Notes under the pieces: model-generated
What the model saw: the letters and a program-made list of their open reading frames with translations, nothing else
Database searches by the model: none
Told to the model about the DNA's origin: nothing
NCBI GenBank assembly: GCA_032907565.1
Contig: JAJJPK010000060.1
Location: 1 to 22,300 of the forward strand
Direction of reading: 5' to 3'
DNA from: ZC4RG29 sp032907565
GTDB taxonomy: Bacteria > Bacteroidota > Bacteroidia > Cytophagales > Cyclobacteriaceae
DNA: 22,300 nucleotides
Made by a program: the position numbers and the translations under genes
Shown: positions 15,113 through 22,181 of the stretch, piece by piece
Layout of the letters: the number at the start of each line of letters is the position of its first letter
Position numbering within the stretch: position 1 is the first letter of the stretch

Positions 15113-15873
15113 TACTTGCGGGATTTTGTTGACGGGAACACGGATCTCGGATACGTTACGCGCATCAGGAACAGTCCGTGCGGCGGTGCGTTCGCCCCGG
15201 CCTTGCGCCGGTCCCTGGCTTTGATAATATCTGCAAAATCTGCAACGGACAGCTTACCACTGCCGACATCCAGGAGTGTTCCCACGAGTGCCCTGACCAT
15301 TCCCCTGAGGAAGCGGTTTGCCGTGATCCTGAACGTCAGGTTGCTGCCGCTGAGCTTCCAGTTTGCTGACCTGACGTCACAAATAAAGTGATTTACATCT
15401 GTTTTCACCTTGCTGAAGGCGGTAAAGTCGTGGGTTCCCACTAATAACGCAGCGGCGCGGTTCATGGTTTGAACATCCAGGGGCCGATGCCATCGAAGCG
15501 CGAATCCTTCGAGGAACGGATCCTTCCTGAGGGTGATACGATATTCGTAGGTTCGCGAAGTAGCCGAATATCGGGCGTGGCCGTCAGGGATGACTTCCCG
15601 TATCGACCGGATCGCGATGTCTGCGGGAAGGAACGAATTCAGTCTGACCTGGAGCTTTTCGGGATCGAAAGAACGGTTAATATCAACGTGAAAGAACTGC
15701 TGCACGCAGTGCACGCCCGCATCGGTTCGGCCGCTTCCTACAATGGCCGTGGTTTCCCGGATCAGTGTGGAAAGTGCACTTTCAATGACCTCCTGCACAC
15801 CCAGGGCGTTGTGCTGACTCTGCCAACCGGCGTAGCGCGTTCCGACATAAGAAACCTCGAAGAAATAGCGCAC
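15112..15873 (-). CDS. truA: tRNA pseudouridine(38-40) synthase TruA
   Basis: Converts uridines 38-40 of the tRNA anticodon arm to pseudouridine in the cytoplasm. The 253-residue protein has the catalytic motif GRTDAGVH (48-55, Asp51), the N-terminal YFFEVSYVGTRYAGWQSQ, the RFLRGMVRALVGTLLDVGSGK segment and the C-terminal RRKAGANAPPHGLFLMRV, all family hallmarks. The start is GTG at 15873: an in-frame TAA lies three codons upstream and an overlapping ATG is out of frame, so no longer form exists. It is divergent from the DUF4293 gene with a 39-bp gap, and its stop overlaps the GTG of the downstream ABC gene. Confidence 0.97.
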   Translation of the reverse strand: MRYFFEVSYVGTRYAGWQSQHNALGVQEVIESALSTLIRETTAIVGSGRTDAGVHCVQQFFHVDINRSFDPEKLQVRLNSFLPADIAIRSIREVIPDGHARYSATSRTYEYRITLRKDPFLEGFALRWHRPLDVQTMNRAAALLVGTHDFTAFSKVKTDVNHFICDVRSANWKLSGSNLTFRITANRFLRGMVRALVGTLLDVGSGKLSVADFADIIKARDRRKAGANAPPHGLFLMRVTYPRSVFPSTKSRK

Positions 15874-15879
15874 ATTAGC

Positions 15880-15900
15880 TTAACTTTGCCCGGAAGTTAA
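15880..15900. promoter_or_regulatory. Promoter -7 box inside a 21-bp dyad in the truA/DUF4293 divergent gap
   Basis: TTAACTT (15880-15886), 7-nt spacer, AAGTTAA (15894-15900): perfect 7-bp arms. The exact -7 box TAACTTTG (15881-15888, plus strand) sits on the left arm, 24 nt before the DUF4293 ATG. No clear -33 element is seen. A protein bound to this dyad would cover the start of transcription, so it is a candidate operator; a chance palindrome remains possible. Confidence 0.45.
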
Positions 15901-15912
15901 AGGAACCGTACT

Positions 15913-16362
15913 ATGTGGCAAAGAATTCAGACCGTATTTCTGACTGCGGCTATCGTCGTGCTGCTGGTCTCCCTGATACAGCCCATTTGGTCGATCCGTA
16001 CAGATTCGGTCGAGACCGTCCTGACGCCCTTTTATCTCATGAGGGATACCTCGTACCAGTACTTTCCGTTTACCCTTACCGCGATCCTCATGGTAGCCTC
16101 AATTACGCTGGCTGTGACATCCATCACGCGCTACAAGAACAGAGTACTCCAGATCAAGCTCGGTGCGCTCAATTCCCTGGTGCTCGTAGGCGTGGTTGGC
16201 AGCTCCGTGTACTTTGCCACGAAAATGATCACCGAGTTTCAGGGTGGAGGCTACGGGCTGGGAATGTACCTCCCACTTGTTGCCGTCATGTGTAACCTGG
16301 CCGCAAACTTCTTCATCCGGAAGGACGAACGGCTGGTGCGGAGCTCGGAGCGGCTTCGTTAA
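15913..16362 (+). CDS. DUF4293-family four-helix membrane protein
   Basis: A 149-residue inner-membrane protein with four predicted transmembrane helices at about 6-27, 51-71, 83-103 and 114-135, and a short basic C-terminal tail (RKDERLVRSSERLR). The N-terminus MWQRIQTVFL and the Trp in IQPIWSI match what I recall of DUF4293, a Bacteroidota family without known function that is often found next to truA. AAAGGA lies about 8 nt before the ATG, one of the few recognisable ribosome-binding sites here. A TAnnTTTG promoter box and a dyad lie in the 39-bp gap to truA. Confidence 0.85.
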   Translation: MWQRIQTVFLTAAIVVLLVSLIQPIWSIRTDSVETVLTPFYLMRDTSYQYFPFTLTAILMVASITLAVTSITRYKNRVLQIKLGALNSLVLVGVVGSSVYFATKMITEFQGGGYGLGMYLPLVAVMCNLAANFFIRKDERLVRSSERLR

Positions 16363-16378
16363 AATCCTGCCAACCTGT

Positions 16379-16412
16379 CAGCCGGAGCCGGCTGGAATAG
16401 TTTTTGAAAACT
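16379..16412 (+). promoter_or_regulatory. Two adjacent inverted repeats in the htpG leader
   Basis: CAGCCGG-AG-CCGGCTG (16379-16394) is a 7-bp GC-rich hairpin. It is followed after 4 bp by AGTTTT-TG-AAAACT (16399-16412), a 6-bp dyad. The T-run (16401-16405) is 6 nt past the first stem, so this could be a weak terminator for the DUF4293 gene. TAGTTTTTG is one base longer than the TAnnTTTG box, so a promoter role for htpG is also possible. Neither reading is secure. Confidence 0.35.
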
Positions 16413-16445
16413 GCGCGTTCACGCATCTTTAACCTGAAACGACCT

Positions 16446-18338
16446 ATGGCAACTGCAGAAAAAGGCACTATTTCCATTCATACGGAGAACATTTTTCCGA
16501 TCATCAAGAAGTTTCTCTACTCTGATCACGAAATTTTCCTTCGCGAACTGGTTTCCAACGCGGTGGACGCAACCCAAAAGCTGCGGAAACTGGTCTCGCT
16601 GGGTGAATATCAAGGTGAGCTCGGAGACACCCGCATAGAAGTTGAGTTCGACAAGAAAAAGAAAACAATTACCGTTCGCGATAAGGGCATCGGCATGACG
16701 GCCGATGAAATCAAAAAGTATATCAACCAGATCGCATTCTCAGGTGCGGCCGAGTTCATCGAAAAGTTCAAAGACAAAACTGACGCAAAGGACATTATTG
16801 GAAAGTTCGGTCTAGGCTTTTATTCCGCGTTCATGGTCGCCGACAAGGTCGAAATTATCTCGCGATCCTACTCGGCCGGCGAAGACGAAGCGGCCCATTG
16901 GATTTGCGACGGATCGACGGAATTTGAACTAACTGCCACCAAAAAAGCAGAGCGGGGCACGGACGTTATCCTTCATATCAATAAAGATTCGGAGGAGTTC
17001 CTGGACGAGTGGCGTCTCAAAGGCATCCTGGAAAAGTATTGTAAGTTCCTTCCCGTAGAGATCAAGTTCGGCACCGAGGAGGTTAGCGAACCCGACGGCG
17101 AGGACAAAGACGGTAAGCCCAAATACAAAACGGTAAAGCGCGACCGGATCATCAACAACACGAATCCGCTGTGGACCCGTCCGCCTTCAGAATTGAAGGA
17201 TGATGATTACCTCGCCTTTTACAAGGAACTGTATCCCTTCTCCGAAGACCCGCTATTCTGGATACACCTGAACGTCGACTATCCGTTCACGCTGACAGGA
17301 ATCCTGTACTTTCCGAAGGTGAAGAACGATTTCGAACTTCAGAAGAACAAGATACAACTGTACAGCCGCCAGGTTTTCATCACAGATGAAGTGAAGGACG
17401 TCGTACCCGACTTCCTGATGTTGCTGCACGGTGTTCTGGATTCACCGGACATTCCTCTGAACGTATCGCGCAGCTACCTGCAGAGCGATGCGAATGTTAA
17501 AAAGATCAGTCAGCACATCACGAAGAAGGTCGCTGATAAACTTCAGGACATGTTCCGGAAGGAGCGTCCGGAATTCGAGAAGAAGTGGGACGACATCAAC
17601 ATCTTCGTCAAGTACGGTATGATCAGCGACGAAAAGTTCTACGATCGTGCCAAGGAGTTCGCCCTGCTAAAAAACATCGACAAGCAATACTTCACGCTTG
17701 ATGAATACCGGGAAAAGGTGGCGCCCACACAGACCGACAAGGACAAGCAGGTTGTTTTCCTGTACACTTCGAATCCCGGCAAGCAGGACAGTTTCATCCA
17801 AAGCGCGCGCAACAAGGCTTATGACGTACTTGTACTCGACGGAATCCTGGACAACCATTTTATCAACACGCTGGAACAAAAACTCGAGAAGACGCACATC
17901 CGTCGGGTTGACAGCGACACGATAGAAAAACTCATCGATAAGGATGAAAAGGTCGACAGTGTTCTCACCCAGGAGGAAAAAGATCAGGTGAAAGCGCTTT
18001 TTGAGAAAGCCATCGACAACAAGAACATGACCGTATCGGTGGAATCGATGTCCACGGACGAGCTGCCCGTTACCATGAGTGAGTTCATGCGCCGCATGAA
18101 GGACATGGCCAAGCTCGGTGGCGGAGGATATGCCTTTATGGGCAACATGCCGGACCAGTACAGTGTGGCTGTCAATGCCAATCATCCCATTGTCCAGCGG
18201 ATCATCAAAACAGAAGCCGAGGAAGACAAGCTCAAGCTCGCCAAGCAGGCCTATGACCTGGCGCTGCTCTCGCAGAATATGCTCACAGGGGCGGACCTCA
18301 CCCGGTTTATCCGGCGGAGCGTCGAACTGGTTTCGTAG
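16446..18338 (+). CDS. htpG: Molecular chaperone HtpG (bacterial Hsp90)
   Basis: An ATP-dependent homodimeric cytoplasmic chaperone that remodels client proteins together with DnaK. The 630-residue protein matches E. coli HtpG (624). The N-terminal GHKL ATPase domain has RELVSNAVDA (Glu34 for hydrolysis), DKGIGM (79-84), INQIAFSGAAEF and GKFGLGFYSAF (119-129). The middle domain has NPLWTRPPSEL, YPFTLTGILYFP and LNVSRSYLQSD. The C-terminal dimerisation domain runs to the end. No long charged linker is present, as is normal for bacterial forms. The ATG at 16446 (MATAEKGTISIHTEN) fits the family N-terminus; an in-frame start at 16404 would add 14 unlikely residues. No CIRCE element is visible upstream. 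Confidence 0.98.
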   Translation: MATAEKGTISIHTENIFPIIKKFLYSDHEIFLRELVSNAVDATQKLRKLVSLGEYQGELGDTRIEVEFDKKKKTITVRDKGIGMTADEIKKYINQIAFSGAAEFIEKFKDKTDAKDIIGKFGLGFYSAFMVADKVEIISRSYSAGEDEAAHWICDGSTEFELTATKKAERGTDVILHINKDSEEFLDEWRLKGILEKYCKFLPVEIKFGTEEVSEPDGEDKDGKPKYKTVKRDRIINNTNPLWTRPPSELKDDDYLAFYKELYPFSEDPLFWIHLNVDYPFTLTGILYFPKVKNDFELQKNKIQLYSRQVFITDEVKDVVPDFLMLLHGVLDSPDIPLNVSRSYLQSDANVKKISQHITKKVADKLQDMFRKERPEFEKKWDDINIFVKYGMISDEKFYDRAKEFALLKNIDKQYFTLDEYREKVAPTQTDKDKQVVFLYTSNPGKQDSFIQSARNKAYDVLVLDGILDNHFINTLEQKLEKTHIRRVDSDTIEKLIDKDEKVDSVLTQEEKDQVKALFEKAIDNKNMTVSVESMSTDELPVTMSEFMRRMKDMAKLGGGGYAFMGNMPDQYSVAVNANHPIVQRIIKTEAEEDKLKLAKQAYDLALLSQNMLTGADLTRFIRRSVELVS

Positions 18339-18363
18339 TCGGCCCGGAAATTCCGTAACTTAA

Positions 18364-18377
18364 CCCGCAATTGCGGG
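18364..18377. repeat. 14-bp palindrome between htpG and the YwqK-like gene
   Basis: CCCGCAATTGCGGG is a perfect palindrome 26 bp past the htpG stop, followed by GGAATTG rather than a U-run. It may be an operator, a weak transcript end or chance. The rest of the 90-bp gap shows no clear promoter box. Confidence 0.35.
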
Positions 18378-18428
18378 GGAATTGTACCCTGCACGTACAA
18401 AATCCCCTCGTGCGGCGTTAATGCGGTA

Positions 18429-19280
18429 ATGAAAAAGACAATTCTTCTTGTGGCATTGGGGTTGCCCCTGCTGGCTCTTGGTCAGGAGGACAATCCTCCT
18501 CGCGACGAGCGATTCACGATTGATACGCCCGTTACCCTTGATTTTGGAAAGGAGGAAGAGGAGGCCGAAAAGAAGCCCAAGAAGAAGAAAAAGGTGAAGA
18601 AGAAAGTCTTCTACGGGATCAAGACCAGGAAGGGGTTTACGAAGAAGGGGGTCGGCGATCGGGTGGTTTACGAATTGTTCTACGTGCTTAAGACTCCGGA
18701 GCGACCCGAAACGTTTGTACGCGATATTTACTGGTACGACTATACCCGCCGCGAGATCCGTAAGACCGCCACATTTGATCCCGCCAAGGGCGTCTTGCTG
18801 CACGGACCGTATGAGAAGAGGCAAGGAGATATCTTGCTGGAGAAGGGTATTTTCTACAAAGGGACCAAGCACGGGCGCTGGATGAAATACGATCGCGACA
18901 GTGTACTGGTCGATAAGGAAAAATACTACAAGGGCTGGCCACGCGAATCGCTCGTCTCTTATTATGATCCCGGTACACATCGCAAAATGAAGGAGATCAC
19001 CCCCATCGAGTTCGGAGAGAAAGAAGGATTCTACTACCGGTTTTTTGAGAACGGGAAGATTGCCGTCATGGGTGAATATCAGTGGGACCAGCGTGTAGGC
19101 GACTGGATCGAGAACTACCCCGATGGCAAGCGCAAACGGATCATCGCCTATCCGGAAAAGCCTTTTGATGAAAGCATCCCCGCTTACATCAAGATTGAAT
19201 GGGACGAGAAGGGGAAGGAGATCTATCGCAACAATGTGACCCGCACCCGCGACGCGCGCGCTTCGGCCGGTGGTCAGTGA
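18429..19280 (+). CDS. Secreted YwqK/MORN-repeat-like protein
   Basis: I do not recognise an exact family. The 283-residue protein has a signal peptide (MKKTILLVALGLPLLALGQ) and a short acidic linker. A striking Glu/Lys tract follows at about 41-59 (four Glu, then two Lys-rich runs). Beyond it are several imperfect MORN/YwqK-like units built on Gly, Tyr and Trp: GPYEKRQGD (126-134), GIFYKGTKHGRWMKYD (140-155), EKEGFYYRFFENGKIAVMGEY (about 197-217) and RVGDWIENYPDGKRKR (222-237). Such proteins are often labelled toxin-antitoxin YwqK antitoxins by homology, but the secretion signal argues against a cytoplasmic antitoxin. Periplasmic or surface location is inferred. Its last 7 bases overlap the convergent yraN gene. 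Confidence 0.82.
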   Translation: MKKTILLVALGLPLLALGQEDNPPRDERFTIDTPVTLDFGKEEEEAEKKPKKKKKVKKKVFYGIKTRKGFTKKGVGDRVVYELFYVLKTPERPETFVRDIYWYDYTRREIRKTATFDPAKGVLLHGPYEKRQGDILLEKGIFYKGTKHGRWMKYDRDSVLVDKEKYYKGWPRESLVSYYDPGTHRKMKEITPIEFGEKEGFYYRFFENGKIAVMGEYQWDQRVGDWIENYPDGKRKRIIAYPEKPFDESIPAYIKIEWDEKGKEIYRNNVTRTRDARASAGGQ

Positions 19281-19624
19281 ACGGCGTCCTCCAGTTGGAC
19301 GATTTCAGGGGGATCACACAGGCGTACCGAGATGATATCAAACCGCACGTTACCCTGCCAGTCGGTCGCATAAATAAAATTCTCCGCAGCACGAAGCATT
19401 CTTTCCGATTTCCTCCAGTCGACAAAATCCTCGGGCTGCCCGTATTCGATAGACGTGCGCGCCTTTACCTCCACGAAGACGAGCCAGTCGTCGCGCTGAG
19501 CAATAATGTCGACCTCCGACTTGCCGAACCGGTAGTTGCGGAAGAGGATCGTATACCCTTTCCCTGCCAGGTAGTCGGCGGCCAGTTGCTCGCCTTTGGC
19601 TCCGGCCTCCATTTTATCGGTCAT
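19274..19624 (-). CDS. yraN: YraN/UPF0102-family predicted nuclease-fold protein
   Basis: A 116-residue cytoplasmic protein with the UPF0102 layout: KGEQLAADYLAGKGY at the N-terminus, RNYRFGKSEVDIIAQ (Asp39) and FVEVKAR (Glu52, Lys54). Together these form a PD-(D/E)XK nuclease-like core. Structural homology to Holliday junction resolvases is known for the family, but the physiological role is unclear. The ATG at 19624 (MTDKMEAG) is preferred; MEAG at 19612 is also possible, and a longer form from 19684 would run into the divergent isomerase gene. The gene is convergent with the YwqK-like gene (7-bp overlap) and divergent from the isomerase gene, whose promoter overlaps its 5' end. Confidence 0.92.
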   Translation of the reverse strand: MTDKMEAGAKGEQLAADYLAGKGYTILFRNYRFGKSEVDIIAQRDDWLVFVEVKARTSIEYGQPEDFVDWRKSERMLRAAENFIYATDWQGNVRFDIISVRLCDPPEIVQLEDAVH

Positions 19625-19642
19625 GATATTGTCATACCTTTG
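19612..19642 (+). promoter_or_regulatory. Bacteroidota-type promoter for the isomerase-lipB genes
   Basis: TTTT (19612-19615), 19 nt, then the exact -7 box TACCTTTG (19635-19642), 19 nt before the ATG at 19662. The -33 part overlaps the first codons of the divergent yraN, so the two genes could interfere. The match to TTTG-N19-TAnnTTTG has one mismatch. Confidence 0.55.
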
Positions 19643-19661
19643 AACCGGGAAATTAGTGATT

Positions 19662-20654
19662 ATGTCAGCGACACTGAAACACATTGAGGGATTTACCCGA
19701 CAATTAGCCGATGCGTTAAAAATGGGTCAGACGATGGACCTGCACCGTCCGGGAAGTGATACGCGCAACATTGTTATCGCAGGCATGGGCGCCTCAGGCA
19801 TCGCTGCCAACCTGGTTGAATCGCTGACGTTCGGACGCGTTCCTATTCCCATCACCGTATGCAAGAGCTACAGCCTTCCCCAGTTTGTCAGCCCGCACAC
19901 GCTGTTTATCGCCTGCTCGTATACCGGCGACACGGAAGAGACGGTGGCTGCATTACAGAAGGCTCTCCTGAAGCGGGCCAGCATCATCGCCGTTGCGTCG
20001 GGCGGGAAGCTGCTTGACATTGCACGCGAATACAACTTGTTCTATATCCAGCTGCCCTCGGGAGCGGAAAGCGGCAGGTTCATGATCGGCCACATGATGA
20101 CCGCGCTACTGTATGCGCTGTACCATACAAATCTCATTGGGGCGGCGTTCATCCGGGAAACAGAGAACGCAATCGAATACATTGACCGTGGCGAAAAGGC
20201 GATCCAGGTCGAAGCCGAACTGATTGCCAAGAAACTCAAAGGGAAGCTGCCCGTGATTTATTGTGACGCCAGACTTCACGCTATGGCTACGCGCTTTCAG
20301 CAGCAACTGAATGAAAACTCCAAGCACCTGGCCCATGTGAACGTCTTCCCGGAGATGAACCACAATGAACTGACCGGCTGGCAACACCCGGAAGCCATCC
20401 TCCCGCTCCTGTACTCCGACCACGACCACGAACGGATCGAAAAGCGTATGGAGATCTGCCGGAGCATCTTCGAAGGAAAATCGAACCCAATAATCGACAT
20501 TGTCGCGGAAGGCGCCTCCCTTCTCGAGCAGTATTACCACCTGCTCCACCTGACGGATTGGATATCGTACTGGCTGGCTCGCGAAAACGGGGTGGAACCG
20601 GACCCCTCCGAAACACGGTTATACCTGAAACAGGAGCTCGACAAGACACAGTGA
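19662..20654 (+). CDS. SIS-domain isomerase, bifunctional phosphoglucose/phosphomannose isomerase type
   Basis: Probably interconverts glucose-6-phosphate or mannose-6-phosphate with fructose-6-phosphate in the cytoplasm. The 330-residue protein has two SIS domains. The first contains IAGMGASGIAAN (39-50) and the phosphate-binding SYTGDTEET (86-94). The second carries NENSKHLAHVNVFPEMNHNELTGW (residues 217-240), a hallmark of the archaeal/bacterial PGI/PMI family. Glu218 and His234 have the 16-residue spacing I recall for the catalytic Glu203/His219 of the Pyrobaculum enzyme, and Thr298 may correspond to its Thr291. I chose the ATG at 19662 over a GTG at 19656. The stop overlaps the lipB start (GTGA), implying coupled translation. 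A generic sugar isomerase is the alternative. Confidence 0.88.
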   Translation: MSATLKHIEGFTRQLADALKMGQTMDLHRPGSDTRNIVIAGMGASGIAANLVESLTFGRVPIPITVCKSYSLPQFVSPHTLFIACSYTGDTEETVAALQKALLKRASIIAVASGGKLLDIAREYNLFYIQLPSGAESGRFMIGHMMTALLYALYHTNLIGAAFIRETENAIEYIDRGEKAIQVEAELIAKKLKGKLPVIYCDARLHAMATRFQQQLNENSKHLAHVNVFPEMNHNELTGWQHPEAILPLLYSDHDHERIEKRMEICRSIFEGKSNPIIDIVAEGASLLEQYYHLLHLTDWISYWLARENGVEPDPSETRLYLKQELDKTQ

Positions 20655-21364
20655 ACGCCGTAATCAACCGGAAGGCCCGCTTTGAAGACCTGGGCCTCAT
20701 GGATTACCAACAGGCATGGGATTACCAGACCCGGCTCTTTCAGCAGACGCTGGAAGTGAAATTAGCCAACCGGTCGCGTCCGCCCGAAATGCAGGCGCCT
20801 ACCGACAACCACGTCCTGTTTGTAGAACATCCCCACGTCTATACCCTTGGCCGGAACGGCAACCGGACCAACCTGCTTATCACGGAGAACGACCTGGAGA
20901 AGATTGGCGCGACTTACTACCCAATCAACAGGGGCGGTGATATCACCTATCATGGGCCCGGTCAGATCGTAGGGTATCCTGTGCTCGATCTGGAAAATTT
21001 CTTTACCGATATCCACCGCTATATGCGCTCTCTGGAGGAGGCCGTCATCCGCACGCTCGCGGAATACTCCATTCCGGCCCAGCGTATTGACGGTCTCACC
21101 GGCGTATGGGTGTCCAACGGGGCAACACCGCAAAAAATTTGTGCCCTCGGTGTCAAGACCAGCCGCTGGGTAACCATGCACGGGTTTGCCTTTAACGTCA
21201 ATACCAACCTGGAATATTTCAACCACATCGTACCTTGCGGCATTCGCGACAAAAGCGTGACGTCAATGGCGGAACTGCTCGGTAGCCCGCAAGACATTAA
21301 GGCCGTCGCTGCCAGCCTCAGAGACAACCTTGCCCATGTGTTTGGGATTGAATGGACGAGCTAA
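20651..21364 (+). CDS. lipB: Lipoyl(octanoyl) transferase LipB
   Basis: Transfers octanoate from acyl carrier protein to lipoyl domains of 2-oxoacid dehydrogenases and the glycine cleavage H protein, the first step of lipoate assembly. The 237-residue protein has RGGDITYHGPGQIVGYPVLDL (from residue 94), the catalytic lysine in ALGVKTSRWVTMHGFA (Lys169) and the acyl-carrying cysteine in PCGIRDKSVTSM (Cys196). The GTG at 20651 is chosen because it yields the usual short lead INRKARFEDLGLMDYQQAW and forms a GTGA overlap with the isomerase stop. A longer in-frame start at 20558 would lie deep inside the isomerase gene. An ATG at 20699 would drop the conserved FEDLG. Confidence 0.96.
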   Translation: MNAVINRKARFEDLGLMDYQQAWDYQTRLFQQTLEVKLANRSRPPEMQAPTDNHVLFVEHPHVYTLGRNGNRTNLLITENDLEKIGATYYPINRGGDITYHGPGQIVGYPVLDLENFFTDIHRYMRSLEEAVIRTLAEYSIPAQRIDGLTGVWVSNGATPQKICALGVKTSRWVTMHGFAFNVNTNLEYFNHIVPCGIRDKSVTSMAELLGSPQDIKAVAASLRDNLAHVFGIEWTS

Positions 21365-21397
21365 GTATGTAGGTGTTTAGGTTGAGACCTGTCACTC

Positions 21398-21442
21398 ATT
21401 TCCTTATTTCCCTATTTCTGATTTCCTTAATTCATTATTTCC
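21398..21442. repeat. Degenerate octanucleotide repeat upstream of the exonuclease gene
   Basis: ATTTCC-like units begin at 21398, 21406, 21414, 21421 and 21437, with a poorer copy near 21429: about six units at a 7-8 bp spacing. The tract fills most of the 95-bp gap after lipB. It is immediately followed by TACCTTTA (21447-21454), five of six bases of a TAnnTTTG box, only 5 nt before the ATG at 21460. Function is unknown. Confidence 0.6.
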
Positions 21443-21459
21443 CTCATACCTTTAGTGCC

Positions 21460-22176
21460 ATGCTGGCAGAACTTCGTGACGTAATTCTTATTGACATTGA
21501 GACTGTAGCCTGTGCGCCGAACTACAATGTCCTGGACGAACGGCTTAAAGTACAGTGGACCCGAAAGGCGGCATACATGCGCCGCGACGATGAAGAGACC
21601 GACGCCGATCTCTTTAATTCGCGTGCCGGAATCTACGCCGAGTTCGGAAAGATCGTGTGCATAGGTGCAGGAAAGTTCGTGGAGAACGAACACGGTATGC
21701 TTATGCTGCGTACCAAGGCTTATTCAGATCACAACGAAGCGCAACTTCTTTCCGCGTTCAAAAGCATGCTGGAACGTACGGATCCCATGACGACAAGACT
21801 ATGTGCCCACAATGGCAAGGAATTTGACTTTCCTTATATCTGCCGGAGGATGCTCATTAACGGCATAGCGCTTCCATCCCTGCTTAGCCTCTCGGGGAAA
21901 AAGCCGTGGGAGGTGCTCCATCAGGACACGATGGAACTGTGGAAATTCGGCGACTTCAAACACTACACTTCCCTTGACCTGCTCGCCGCCGTGTTCGACA
22001 TCCCATCCAGCAAAGACGGCATGGACGGAAGCCAGGTCAACCGTGTTTACTATGAGGAAAATGATCTCGACCGGATCGCGTCTTATTGCCTGCGCGACGT
22101 GGTCGTGCTGGCGCAACTCTACCTGCGCTTGCAGGGACTACCCCTCATAGACGAAAGCAATATTATCAAAGCATAA
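21460..22176 (+). CDS. Predicted 3'-5' exonuclease of the PolB-like DnaQ superfamily
   Basis: A stand-alone DEDDy-type 3'-5' exonuclease domain related to the proofreading domain of family B DNA polymerases. In the 238-residue protein, motif I is LIDIET (Asp12, Glu14), motif II is AHNGKEFDFPYI (Asn118, Asp123), and motif III is YCLRDVVVLAQLY with Tyr209 and Asp213. All four acidic metal ligands appear present, so an active nuclease is expected; DNA versus RNA substrate is unknown. I chose the ATG at 21460 (MLAELRDVILIDIE) because an in-frame start at 21373 would add 29 residues encoded by the ATTTCC repeat tract. The next gene starts 5 bp downstream, suggesting cotranscription. Confidence 0.9.
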   Translation: MLAELRDVILIDIETVACAPNYNVLDERLKVQWTRKAAYMRRDDEETDADLFNSRAGIYAEFGKIVCIGAGKFVENEHGMLMLRTKAYSDHNEAQLLSAFKSMLERTDPMTTRLCAHNGKEFDFPYICRRMLINGIALPSLLSLSGKKPWEVLHQDTMELWKFGDFKHYTSLDLLAAVFDIPSSKDGMDGSQVNRVYYEENDLDRIASYCLRDVVVLAQLYLRLQGLPLIDESNIIKA

Positions 22177-22181
22177 GGCCG

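Noticed and set aside
17667..18185. 172-codon minus-strand open frame opposite htpG
   Set aside because: It is a shadow of a highly conserved chaperone gene with no independent evidence.
18360..18980. 206-codon minus-strand open frame opposite the YwqK-like gene
   Set aside because: It lies entirely antisense to a gene with a clear signal peptide and repeat motifs. The translation has no recognisable domain, and the frame is a by-product of the coding bias.
20558..20650. Longer N-terminus for LipB
   Set aside because: The added residues (Arg/Gly-rich) are the isomerase coding sequence read in another frame; the GTG at 20651 gives the family's usual N-terminus and a GTGA coupling site.
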